Shown here one piece after another: positions 1-5,559 of a DNA stretch of 5,559 nucleotides. Below the pieces are notes generated by a model. It did not search any database. It was given only the letters and a program-made list of their open reading frames with translations, and was not told the origin of the DNA. The stretch is taken from assembly GCA_049670425.1 (NCBI GenBank), contig JBATTG010000065.1, positions 1 to 5,559 on the forward strand, in the 5' to 3' direction. Within the stretch, counting starts at the first letter, position 1, and the number at the start of each line of letters is the position of its first letter. This stretch comes from Proteocatella sp049670425 (lineage in GTDB: Bacteria > Bacillota > Clostridia > Peptostreptococcales > Filifactoraceae). Both the position numbers and the translations under genes were made by a program.

Positions 1-711
1 CATAAGAAGCATCGCATCACCTGACCAACAAAGTGCCATTGCAGCTTCTTCTGCAATCATCTGATCTTTATATGTGTCTACTTCATAAGCCCTTACAATA
101 GATTTTTGTTCTATCAATGCCTTTTTAGCTGCATTCAATTCATCAATATTCTTCGTATTTAGTGAATATCCTAACATTTTCAAGGTAACCCCTATAGTAT
201 CTCTTGAAGAATCAAGCATCAGGATTTTTCCTGCATATTTTTCATCCCACAATATTTTCCATGAGTCTACAGGTTCGGTAACCATATTTTTGTTGTAAAC
301 AATACCCATCGTTCCCCACATATAAGGTACCGAATGCTTGCTGTTTGGGTCATATGCAAGATTTGTAAATCTCTCATCCATATTTTTAAAGTTATCCAAG
401 TTGCTGTAATCTATCTCATTGAGTAAATCTTTCGAAATCATGTATTCAATCATGTATTCAGATGGGAATATGACATCATAAGCTGTCCCGCCTGCCTCAA
501 TTTTCGCAAGCATCTCTTCATTTGTTGCATATTCTTCATAATTGATTTTAACATTGAACTCTTTTTCAAAATCGTAAATAACTTCTTTATCTATATAGTC
601 GCCCCAGTTGTAAACATTTAAAACTTGTTTACTTTCCGAACCTCCACCACAACCAACTAACACAAAAATCATACTCATTATGAGCGCCAGGCCTAAAACT
701 ATTTTTTTCAA
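1..711 (-). CDS. potD: PotD, spermidine/putrescine-binding lipoprotein of ABC importer (C-terminus cut by window edge)
   Basis: Extracellular substrate-binding protein that captures polyamines and delivers them to PotBC. The 237 visible codons have no stop, so roughly the last third lies beyond base 1. The start is TTG at 711-709: it follows the potC stop, has AGGAGGT ten bases upstream, and begins a proper lipoprotein signal (KK at 2-3, hydrophobic 4-19, lipobox LVGC with Cys21 as the lipidated residue). The first in-frame ATG (codon 12) would destroy that signal. The mature part opens with VLNVYNWGDYID (30-41), the typical PotD/PotF opening; Trp36 and Tyr39 match the E. coli PotD ligand residues Trp34 and Tyr37. 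PSEY (83-86), VPYMWGT (128-134), SRD (169-171) and CWSGDA (228-233) are also family blocks. Last gene seen in the potABCD operon. The polyamine assignment is strong; the spermidine versus putrescine preference cannot be told. Confidence 0.95.
   Translation of the reverse strand, partial: MKKIVLGLALIMSMIFVLVGCGGGSESKQVLNVYNWGDYIDKEVIYDFEKEFNVKINYEEYATNEEMLAKIEAGGTAYDVIFPSEYMIEYMISKDLLNEIDYSNLDNFKNMDERFTNLAYDPNSKHSVPYMWGTMGIVYNKNMVTEPVDSWKILWDEKYAGKILMLDSSRDTIGVTLKMLGYSLNTKNIDELNAAKKALIEQKSIVRAYEVDTYKDQMIAEEAAMALCWSGDAMLLM
436..460 (-). repeat. Perfect 12-base tandem repeat inside potD
   Basis: Two adjacent copies of the 12-base unit atcatgtattca (plus-strand reading, 437-448 and 449-460), with one more matching base at 436. 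In PotD this encodes EYMI twice in a row (residues 85-92), directly after the PS of the PSEY pocket motif. Being 12 bases long, gain or loss of a unit would keep the reading frame. Recalled E. coli PotD has the same spacing here, so the repeat probably arose by substitution and not by insertion. Confidence 0.9.
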
Positions 712-720
712 TTTTTCTTT

Positions 721-727
721 ACCTCCT
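721..727 (-). promoter_or_regulatory. Ribosome binding site that fixes the TTG start of potD
   Basis: AGGAGGT, an almost perfect Shine-Dalgarno sequence, lies in the 24-base gap after the potC stop. The spacer to TTG (711-709) is 10 bases, slightly long. No ATG or GTG in the right frame lies between this site and the signal peptide, so TTG is the start. Confidence 0.85.
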
Positions 728-735
728 ATTAATCT

Positions 736-1563
736 CTAAATAACATTATCCAACACAGGTTCATCATCTTCGTAAACATATGTGTTTTTTGACAAGTTAT
801 TTTGTCTAAGCTGAACAATACACATTATGGTCAGCAATACCATGAACATTATACTTGAAAGCGCATTTATTGTAGGGCTGACCCCCCTCTTTGTCATTGA
901 ATAAATTTTTATTGAAAGCGTTGCTACTCCCGAACCCGTCGTAAAGAAACTCACAATGAAATCATCCAAAGAAAGAGTGAAGGCCATTAACGCACCAGTT
1001 AATATTCCAGGAATTATTTCAGGCAATACAACTTTAAAAAATGCCTGTGAAGGCGTAGCGCCAAGATCTAAGGCAGCCTCTTCCAGATGTGGGTCTAGCT
1101 GCTGAAGTTTTGGCAGTACTGCAAAAACAACATATGGAATATTGAAGGTGATATGCGCTAAAATCAACGTTATATACCCTAACTTCAGTTTTAAAATAAC
1201 AAATAAAGTAAGAAGCGAAATACCAATTACAATATCCGGGCTAATCATTGGGATATAGCTAAGATTTATAAACATATTTTTATATTTAGGCCTTAGACTA
1301 TGAATTCCAACTGCCGTTATTGTCCCTATTACAGTAGCTGCTACAGATGAAATCGTGGCTACTATGAGAGTGGTATAAAGCGCTCTTATTATGTCTGGAT
1401 CTGCAAATAATTCCTGATACCACCTCAATGTAAATCCACTCCAATTACCTCTATATTTGGAATCATTAAAGGAAAATACTATAAGTACTATTATAGGTAA
1501 ATACAGGAATAAATACACTAAAAAGCTATAAATATTAGCTGCTGATTCTTTGAATTTTACCAT
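736..1563 (-). CDS. potC: PotC, polyamine ABC transporter permease
   Basis: Inner-membrane permease that pairs with PotB to form the polyamine channel and docks onto the PotA ATPase. The 275 residues contain about six hydrophobic segments (roughly 12-32, 62-88, 98-124, 130-150, 183-204, 234-252). The EAA coupling loop, LEEAALDLGATPSQAFFKVVLP (160-181) followed by EIIPG, is intact. SLDDFIVSFFTTG (198-210) is a highly recognisable PotC/PotI-type signature. The ATG start overlaps the last 7 bases of potB and has its own GGAGGTG site, so translational coupling is likely. The C-terminal tail after the last membrane segment (about 253-275) is hydrophilic and acidic (YEDDEPVLDN), slightly longer than I recall for E. 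coli PotC. Assignment as the PotC-type permease is firm from motif and gene order. Confidence 0.96.
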   Translation of the reverse strand: MVKFKESAANIYSFLVYLFLYLPIIVLIVFSFNDSKYRGNWSGFTLRWYQELFADPDIIRALYTTLIVATISSVAATVIGTITAVGIHSLRPKYKNMFINLSYIPMISPDIVIGISLLTLFVILKLKLGYITLILAHITFNIPYVVFAVLPKLQQLDPHLEEAALDLGATPSQAFFKVVLPEIIPGILTGALMAFTLSLDDFIVSFFTTGSGVATLSIKIYSMTKRGVSPTINALSSIMFMVLLTIMCIVQLRQNNLSKNTYVYEDDEPVLDNVI

Positions 1564-2402
1564 ATCTTCCCACCTCCATCTTTGGAGCTGTGTTTAGCAA
1601 AATATCCCATTGATATTATTAAGAAAATCATCATTATAACCGATACAGCTGAACCAAACTGCCAATTTCGTGCAGCCATAAATTGATTTTGAATCAAGTT
1701 TCCCAGCAATATCGTCTGTCCGCCACCTAACAAATCCGAAATTACAAAAGTTGATACCGCTGGCATAAATACCATTACTATGCCTGTCGCAACCCCAGGA
1801 AAACTCAATGGAAAAACTATTTTAGAAAATACGTTAAATTCATTTGCTCCGAGATCTCTTGCCGCCTCAACCAGATTTTTATCCATTTTGGACAAAACTG
1901 AGTATATAGGAAGTACCATAAAAGGCAGGAAGTTATAAACCATACCTAAAATTACAGCTCCGTTTGTATAAAGCATAGTTATTGGTTCACTTATGATTCC
2001 AAGATGTATCAAAATTTCATTGATAATGCCCTGATCTCGTAAAAGTCCCATCCACGCATATGTTCTAAGTAAGAAGTTGGTCCAAAGCGGTAAAATGAAA
2101 AGCATCACCATTAGATTCTGTTTTAACCCTTTGGAACGGCTCATTATAAATGCCATGGGATAACCTATTATCAGACAAATTACCGTACTGTATAACGAGA
2201 GTTTCAGGGATCTCCAAAAAACATTTAAATATATTGGAGCAAAAAACTCCTTGTAATTGCTCAGCGTGAATTTATATACTATATCGCCAAAGGTATCTCT
2301 TTGTGCAAAGGAATAAAAGACTATAATTAATAATGGTATCAATGTAAAAATAATAGCCCATACTATGTATGGCGAAGTTAATAAGCGTTTATCATTTTTC
2401 AA
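1557..2402 (-). CDS. potB: PotB, polyamine ABC transporter permease
   Basis: Second membrane permease of the polyamine importer, partner of PotC. It has 281 residues with about six membrane segments (roughly 12-32, 66-88, 96-118, 147-169, 203-225, 250-268). The N-terminal part with the FTLSNYKEFF stretch (45-54) and LPLWTNFLLRTYAW (104-117) are typical PotB blocks. The EAA coupling loop is VEAARDLGANEFNVFSKIVFPLSFPG (178-203), with Glu179, Gly185 and Pro198 in the expected places. It starts with TTG at 2402-2400, immediately after the potA TAG stop, with AAGGAAG 8 bases upstream. The nearby ATG at 2395 is in another frame and stops after five codons. The 3' end overlaps potC by 7 bases, and the Gly-Gly codons near the C-terminus double as the potC ribosome binding site. 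Confidence 0.96.
   Translation of the reverse strand: MKNDKRLLTSPYIVWAIIFTLIPLLIIVFYSFAQRDTFGDIVYKFTLSNYKEFFAPIYLNVFWRSLKLSLYSTVICLIIGYPMAFIMSRSKGLKQNLMVMLFILPLWTNFLLRTYAWMGLLRDQGIINEILIHLGIISEPITMLYTNGAVILGMVYNFLPFMVLPIYSVLSKMDKNLVEAARDLGANEFNVFSKIVFPLSFPGVATGIVMVFMPAVSTFVISDLLGGGQTILLGNLIQNQFMAARNWQFGSAVSVIMMIFLIISMGYFAKHSSKDGGGKIW
1571..1577 (-). promoter_or_regulatory. potC ribosome binding site embedded in the potB 3' end
   Basis: GGAGGTG lies 7 bases before the potC ATG and is read at the same time as codons near the C-terminus of PotB (the GGG before KIW). The potC start therefore lies where ribosomes finishing potB pass, which favours coupled, near-equal synthesis of the two permeases (inference). 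Confidence 0.85.
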
Positions 2403-3458
2403 CTATCCGACTTCCTTTCTCATGATATGAATTGCTTCTGGATCAAATTGAAGCCCTACCAGAGTGTCAACTTTTGCATTATAAATTGAATGAATCATCC
2501 ATTCCTTGTTGTCAAATTCGTCCACCACTATTATTTCATAATGAACACCTTTGAAAACAACATCCGTTACCAATCCTCTTATCCGAGATTTGCTTTCATC
2601 GACTAGAATTAAATCTTCAGGTCTTATTACTATATCTACAAATTCATTTTTTCCAAAACCCTTGTCAACACATTCAAATTCAATATTATTTATGAGGCAC
2701 TTATAATCATTCAGCATCGCACCGTTCATTATATTGCTTTCCCCAATAAAGTCTGCGACAAACCTGTTCATGGGTTCATTGTAAATGTCTTGTGGCGTAC
2801 CAATCTGCTGGATTATGCCATCTTTCATTACCACTATTCTATCCGACATTGTAAGTGCTTCTTCCTGATCATGGGTAACATAGATAAAAGTTATTCCAAG
2901 TTCTTGTTGCATGGTTTTCAACTCATACTGCATATCCTTACGAAGTTTTAAGTCGAGTGCTCCAAGTGGTTCATCAAGCAAAAGTACTTTAGGTTCATTA
3001 ACTAAGGCTCTGGCAATTGCGATTCGTTGCTGCTGTCCACCTGAAAGTGATTGTATTTCTCTATTTTCAAAGCCTTGAAGATTTACTAATTTCAGCATTT
3101 TTTTTACTTTTTTATCAATAGTCTTATTATCAACTTTTTTTATTCTTAATCCAAATGCAATATTTTCATATATGTTAAGGTGCGGAAATAAGGCATATTT
3201 TTGAAACACAGTATTTATTTGTCGTTTATATGGTGGAAACTCAGTAATATCGCTCCCATCAAATAGGATTTTGCCTGAACTATTATTTGTAAATCCTCCA
3301 ATAATTCTTAATGTCGTTGTCTTACCGCACCCTGATGGTCCCAGAAAGGTAACGAATTCTTTTTCTTTAATAGCTAAATTTATATTTGTCAATACTTGTT
3401 TACCATCATCCTCGAATATCTTGTTAATATCGACTAATTCGATAAGATTTTTTTCCAT
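2403..3458 (-). CDS. potA: PotA, polyamine ABC transporter ATP-binding protein
   Basis: Cytoplasmic ATPase that powers polyamine import through PotBC. From the chosen start it has 351 residues. All nucleotide-binding motifs are intact: Walker A GPSGCGKT (40-47), Q-loop Gln86 in TVFQKYALFPH, ABC signature LSGGQQQR (138-145), Walker B VLLLDEP (158-164) with D-loop GALD (166-169), and switch His196 in YVTHDQEEAL. Residues after about 240 form the TOBE-type regulatory domain, including IRPEDL (278-283). A four-codon-longer start at 3470 exists, but GGAGGT (3468-3463) lies inside those codons. The ATG at 3458 has that site 5 bases upstream and gives the usual N-terminus, so it is preferred. First gene of potABCD; its stop codon directly abuts the potB start. 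The ABC ATPase call is certain; the polyamine specificity rests on the operon. Confidence 0.96.
   Translation of the reverse strand: MEKNLIELVDINKIFEDDGKQVLTNINLAIKEKEFVTFLGPSGCGKTTTLRIIGGFTNNSSGKILFDGSDITEFPPYKRQINTVFQKYALFPHLNIYENIAFGLRIKKVDNKTIDKKVKKMLKLVNLQGFENREIQSLSGGQQQRIAIARALVNEPKVLLLDEPLGALDLKLRKDMQYELKTMQQELGITFIYVTHDQEEALTMSDRIVVMKDGIIQQIGTPQDIYNEPMNRFVADFIGESNIMNGAMLNDYKCLINNIEFECVDKGFGKNEFVDIVIRPEDLILVDESKSRIRGLVTDVVFKGVHYEIIVVDEFDNKEWMIHSIYNAKVDTLVGLQFDPEAIHIMRKEVG
2411..2417 (-). promoter_or_regulatory. Ribosome binding site for the TTG start of potB
   Basis: AAGGAAG lies within the last codons of potA, 8 bases before TTG at 2402-2400. It is a weaker match than the other sites here. 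The TTG follows the potA TAG with no gap, so ribosomes ending potA could reinitiate directly (inference). Confidence 0.7.
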
Positions 3459-3462
3459 TTCT

Positions 3463-3468
3463 ACCTCC
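3463..3468 (-). promoter_or_regulatory. Ribosome binding site that decides the potA start
   Basis: GGAGGT overlaps the upstream in-frame ATG (3470-3468) and lies just before the ATG at 3458, 5 bases counted from GGAGG. The upstream ATG has only a poor purine stretch (AAGAAAA) before it. This favours the downstream start. Confidence 0.8.
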
Positions 3469-3492
3469 ATTTTTCTTACTCTGTGATGTATA

Positions 3493-3520
3493 AGTTTATG
3501 TTTTTTAAAATGTTTGTCAA
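3493..3520 (-). promoter_or_regulatory. Sigma-A-like promoter of the potABCD operon
   Basis: A perfect -35 box TTGACA (3520-3515), a 16-base AT-rich spacer, and a -10 box TAAACT (3498-3493, four of six consensus positions). Transcription would start near 3485, giving a leader of roughly 25 to 30 bases before the potA ATG, with the GGAGGT site inside it. It lies in the only sizeable gap of the window, just upstream of the first pot gene. The leader is too short for a riboswitch or attenuator. The start of transcription is predicted, not shown. Confidence 0.65.
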
Positions 3521-3554
3521 TAGCTGCCGCACTATCAGGAAAACAATCTCCAAA

Positions 3555-3600
3555 ATACGTTTATACCGCAATTATTGCTGGTGGTATTTGATTAACGTAT
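3555..3600 (-). terminator. Nested dyad at the end of the DUF1294 gene, possible weak terminator
   Basis: On the minus strand, ATACGTT (3600-3594) pairs with AACGTAT (3561-3555), ATACC (3587-3583) with GGTAT (3567-3563), and GCAA (3578-3575) with TTGC (3571-3568). All three nest around one apex and are separated by small internal loops and bulges. A run of four T follows from the last base of the outer arm. The outer arm includes the last codons and stop of the DUF1294 gene. The stem is AT-rich and interrupted and the T tract is short, so termination would be inefficient. It could instead protect the 3' end of the transcript. Confidence 0.4.
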
Positions 3601-3924
3601 ATTTATCATCAAATACATATATATCCCTGTATTTAGAATAACTAAAAATGGTATCCCAAATCTAAATTTATTCTTCAACGTTTTATGCCTGTTTGAGTAC
3701 ATAGAAAACCATACTCCAATTGCGCCACCACATATCCCTGTCAGGAACAGGTTTGCCTCGCTTATTCTGCGTTTTCTCTTTATAGCCAGTTTTTTGTCAA
3801 CCAGCATTATTAAAAACCCAAAGATATTTGCAACAATAAAATAGATGATTATCAGGCTCCTTAATGAGCTTGCCAAAGTATCGCCATCTATGTTAAATAC
3901 ACTTATTAGTTCAGCAAAATTCAT
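3592..3924 (-). CDS. DUF1294 family small membrane protein
   Basis: A 110-residue integral membrane protein of unknown function. Hydrophobic segments lie at about 22-42, 57-76 and 89-107. The family pattern is clear: NxxGFxxMxxDKKxA (33-47) with Asp43-Lys44-Lys45 at the membrane edge, a basic stretch KRKRRISE (49-56), LxGxxGGAIGVWxxM (61-75), and RHKTxxxKFRxGIP (79-92). The basic residues would form a cytoplasmic loop between segments 1 and 2. The ATG has AAGGAG 6 bases upstream. The gene starts 24 bases after the flavoprotein stop, so the two are probably co-transcribed. Nothing in the sequence ties it to polyamine uptake; a promoter and a dyad separate it from potA. Family membership is confident; no function can be given. 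Confidence 0.88.
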   Translation of the reverse strand: MNFAELISVFNIDGDTLASSLRSLIIIYFIVANIFGFLIMLVDKKLAIKRKRRISEANLFLTGICGGAIGVWFSMYSNRHKTLKNKFRFGIPFLVILNTGIYMYLMINIR

Positions 3925-3948
3925 TAAATGCTCCTTTTTTTGAAATAA

Positions 3949-5277
3949 TTAAAACGTTCTTGCTGACTTGCCTGCCAGATAACCTGTAGAAAAAGCAATC
4001 TGTAAATTGAAGCCACCGGTAAGAGCATCAATGTCGATCATTTCGCCTGATATTAAAATATCCGGGTATTTTTTCAAGCTTAAATTTTTAGGGCTTATTT
4101 CACTGGTATCTACTCCGCCACGTGTTACGATTGACTCATTGAGCCCTCCATAGCCAGTTAATTTCAGTTCAAGATTCTTAAAAGAATTTACAATAATATT
4201 GATTTCGCTTTTTTTCATATTCTGAATATCTTTTTCCAAAATGCCATCTTTATTGGCTTCATCTATGACAATTCCCATTTCTGGCTTGATTTTTGTCTCT
4301 ATTATATTTTTCACCAGTTCCTTAGGAAGTAGCTTGGAAATTTTTGTATCCAATCTCTTCTTGTCATTTACTTTTATCAATTTGATAAAATCTTCTTCAG
4401 GTAATTCAGGAATCAAGTCTATGAATATGTTCACGTCACTCAGCTCTTTGTCGGTAATATAAGAACTTGAGTTTATAGCGGCAGGTCCGCTTATACCATT
4501 ATGTGTGAATACGATGCTATCTTGAATTTCAATTACTTTTTTATTATTATGCTTTACTGTAATTCTTATATTTTCAAGAGAAATGCCCTGAGATCTGGTT
4601 ATAAATTCCTGGTTTGAATTCAATTTAACAAGTGTAGGCAGCAATGGCTTTGTCTTAATGCCAAGATTTTCTAGCAATTTGAACATGCTTCCATCAGAAC
4701 CAGTGCTTTTATAACTCGCTCCACCAGTAGCCATTATTACCTTTTTTGTAATTATGCTGTTTAAAGTTCCCTCTTGAATTATATCAATAACGCAGCCTCC
4801 ATGGCCGTCTGGTTTTTCGCGATGTTTCACTTCAATATTTGTAACATTTGAATTCAAGATTAATTCAACACCACTTTTTTCAAGCTTTTCAACTAATACA
4901 TTCAGCAATTCTTGCGCATTATCATTTTGAGGGTATATTTTTTTGCCTTCAGTTTTAAATTTAATTCCTTCGTTTTCAAAAAACAAGATTAAATCTTTAT
5001 TGGTGAAATTATTAAATGCTGAATATAGAAATTTAGAATTTCTGACAGTATTCTTATGAAAAACCTCCATGCTCTGAGCATTTGTAATATTACATCTTCC
5101 CCCGCCTGTTATCAGGAGTTTCTTTCCTAAAGTCGGGTTCTTTTCAATTATTCCAACCCTGAGATTATTGTAACCAGGCTTACTGTCATTCAATTCAGAC
5201 TCGTTTTTTTTTGCTTCTATTGCTGCCATCATACCCGCTGGACCGCCACCGATTATGATTATGTCATACTTTTCCAT
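3949..5277 (-). CDS. HI0933/BaiN-type NAD(P)/FAD-dependent oxidoreductase
   Basis: A 442-residue predicted flavoprotein of the HI0933/YhiN/BaiN family. Motifs in order: the dinucleotide-binding GGGPAG (10-15) after a hydrophobic strand, Glu45 closing the Rossmann fold (IIEKNPTLGKK, 43-53), the family hallmark ITGGGRCNITN (56-66), ATGG (183-186), FTHNGISGP (257-265), TRGGV (385-389), and the C-terminal FAD-contacting GEMIDIDALTGGFNLQIAFSTG (411-432). Residues 23-40 look like an extra polar loop between the first helix and the second strand, which may account for a length a little above the usual 400-420 or so. A nine-adenine run begins this loop. The start has AAGGAG overlapping the stop of the upstream phosphatase gene, 9 bases apart, so the two are one transcript. 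The substrate is unknown; family names refer to bile acid or aminoacetone chemistry, but those roles should not be assumed here. Confidence 0.93.
   Translation of the reverse strand: MEKYDIIIIGGGPAGMMAAIEAKKNESELNDSKPGYNNLRVGIIEKNPTLGKKLLITGGGRCNITNAQSMEVFHKNTVRNSKFLYSAFNNFTNKDLILFFENEGIKFKTEGKKIYPQNDNAQELLNVLVEKLEKSGVELILNSNVTNIEVKHREKPDGHGGCVIDIIQEGTLNSIITKKVIMATGGASYKSTGSDGSMFKLLENLGIKTKPLLPTLVKLNSNQEFITRSQGISLENIRITVKHNNKKVIEIQDSIVFTHNGISGPAAINSSSYITDKELSDVNIFIDLIPELPEEDFIKLIKVNDKKRLDTKISKLLPKELVKNIIETKIKPEMGIVIDEANKDGILEKDIQNMKKSEINIIVNSFKNLELKLTGYGGLNESIVTRGGVDTSEISPKNLSLKKYPDILISGEMIDIDALTGGFNLQIAFSTGYLAGKSARTF
5204..5212 (-). repeat. Nine-adenine run near the 5' end of the flavoprotein gene
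   Basis: The coding strand reads GC, nine A, CG across codons 22-25 (Ala-Lys-Lys-Asn). It is the longest single-base run I found in the window. Loss of one A would lead to TGA after codon 28, and gain of one A to TGA after codon 27, so a length change in either direction switches the gene off. Confidence 0.9.
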
Positions 5278-5286
5278 TAATTCTCC

Positions 5287-5559
5287 TTATTTTTTAAGTA
5301 ATGAGAGTTTATAAAATATTAAACCCTCAAGATTGTCGTATTCACTGACTCTAATTCTTGGTATTTTCAAAACACACATTATGTTACACAGTATGTTCAA
5401 GCCAGCCAGTATAATATCTGCTCTATTTGGATCTAAACCAATAACCTTTTTACGTTCAATGGTATTGATATTTTTCAAAGCATTAAGCATATAATTGATA
5501 TCGTCAATTTCAAGCATGCTGTTATGAATTTTATCTGTATCATAAAGTTTCATATTCTG
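5287..5559 (-). CDS. Ppx/GppA-type phosphatase, C-terminal part only (5' end outside window)
   Basis: The frame is open to the window edge, so the 90 visible residues are the C-terminal part of a longer protein; the internal ATG at 5553 is probably not the start. The block GLDPNRADIILAGLNIL (39-55 of the visible part) and the later IRVSEYDNLEGLI (68-80) match the end of the exopolyphosphatase / guanosine pentaphosphatase fold, where GLxxxRADxIxxGxxIL and VSxxxxxEG are conserved. These enzymes release phosphate from polyphosphate or pppGpp. The protein ends about ten residues after this block, so it is probably the short form of about 300 residues without a C-terminal HD-like domain. The catalytic N-terminal motifs are not in view. 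The stop codon TAA overlaps the ribosome binding site of the flavoprotein gene. Confidence 0.82.
   Translation of the reverse strand, partial: QNMKLYDTDKIHNSMLEIDDINYMLNALKNINTIERKKVIGLDPNRADIILAGLNILCNIMCVLKIPRIRVSEYDNLEGLIFYKLSLLKK

Noticed and set aside
2378..2395. ATG at 2395 as an alternative start near the beginning of potB
   Set aside because: It is out of frame with potB and meets TAA after five codons; the TTG at 2402 is the in-frame start.
3271..3486. Plus-strand open frame of 71 codons opposite the potA 5' end
   Set aside because: It lies antisense to the Walker A region of potA, has no recognisable domain, and is explained by the coding bias of the real gene.
3486..3491. TATACA as an alternative -10 box for the pot promoter
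   Set aside because: It lies 22 bases from the TTGACA box, too far for a sigma-A promoter; TAAACT at 16 bases fits better.
3520..3535. Dyad ATAG-N8-CTAT touching the -35 box of the pot promoter, as a possible operator
   Set aside because: The arms are only four bases and the match is expected by chance in AT-rich DNA; no known regulator site is recognised.
4241..4462. Plus-strand open frame of 73 codons opposite the flavoprotein gene
   Set aside because: Antisense shadow of a well-supported gene; serine-rich low-complexity product with no family likeness.
1..5559. Search for CRISPR arrays, tRNA or rRNA genes, insertion sequences or a novel defence-type system
   Set aside because: The window is almost fully covered by known housekeeping and transport families on one strand; no spaced repeat array, RNA-like structure or transposase frame was seen.

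Overview
The window is AT-rich, and every supported gene lies on the minus strand, so transcription runs from high to low coordinates. Purine-rich Shine-Dalgarno sites close to AGGAGG, two TTG starts, a solute-binding lipoprotein with a lipobox, and the protein families present all point to a low-GC Gram-positive bacterium. Clostridia or a relative is most likely; this is inferred from style, and no marker gene fixes the taxon.

There are two blocks. The first (about 3592-5559) is a tightly packed group. It holds the 3' end of a Ppx/GppA-type phosphatase gene that begins outside the window. Nine bases later comes a complete HI0933/BaiN-type FAD-dependent oxidoreductase, and 24 bases after that a small DUF1294 membrane protein. 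A dyad overlapping the DUF1294 stop codon may mark the end of this transcript, but it is a weak terminator candidate.

The second block (1-3520) is a classical polyamine ABC importer operon in the order potA-potB-potC-potD. A sigma-A-like promoter (TTGACA, 16 bases, TAAACT) lies just upstream of potA. PotA is the ATPase, PotB and PotC are the two membrane permeases, and PotD is the membrane-anchored spermidine/putrescine-binding lipoprotein. potD runs off the low-coordinate edge with about two thirds of the protein visible. The genes are coupled: potA's stop abuts potB's TTG start, potB and potC overlap by 7 bases, and potC and potD are 24 bases apart. PotD would capture polyamine outside the cell and pass it to the PotB/PotC channel, with PotA driving uptake by ATP hydrolysis.

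The longest non-coding stretch is about 130 bases (between DUF1294 and potA), and it holds the dyad and the promoter. I see no RNA gene, mobile element, CRISPR array or undescribed multi-gene system. The points worth a second look are small: a nine-adenine run near the start of the flavoprotein gene where slippage by one base either way would end translation at once, a perfect 12-base tandem repeat inside the ligand-pocket region of potD, and start-codon corrections for potA, potB and potD.
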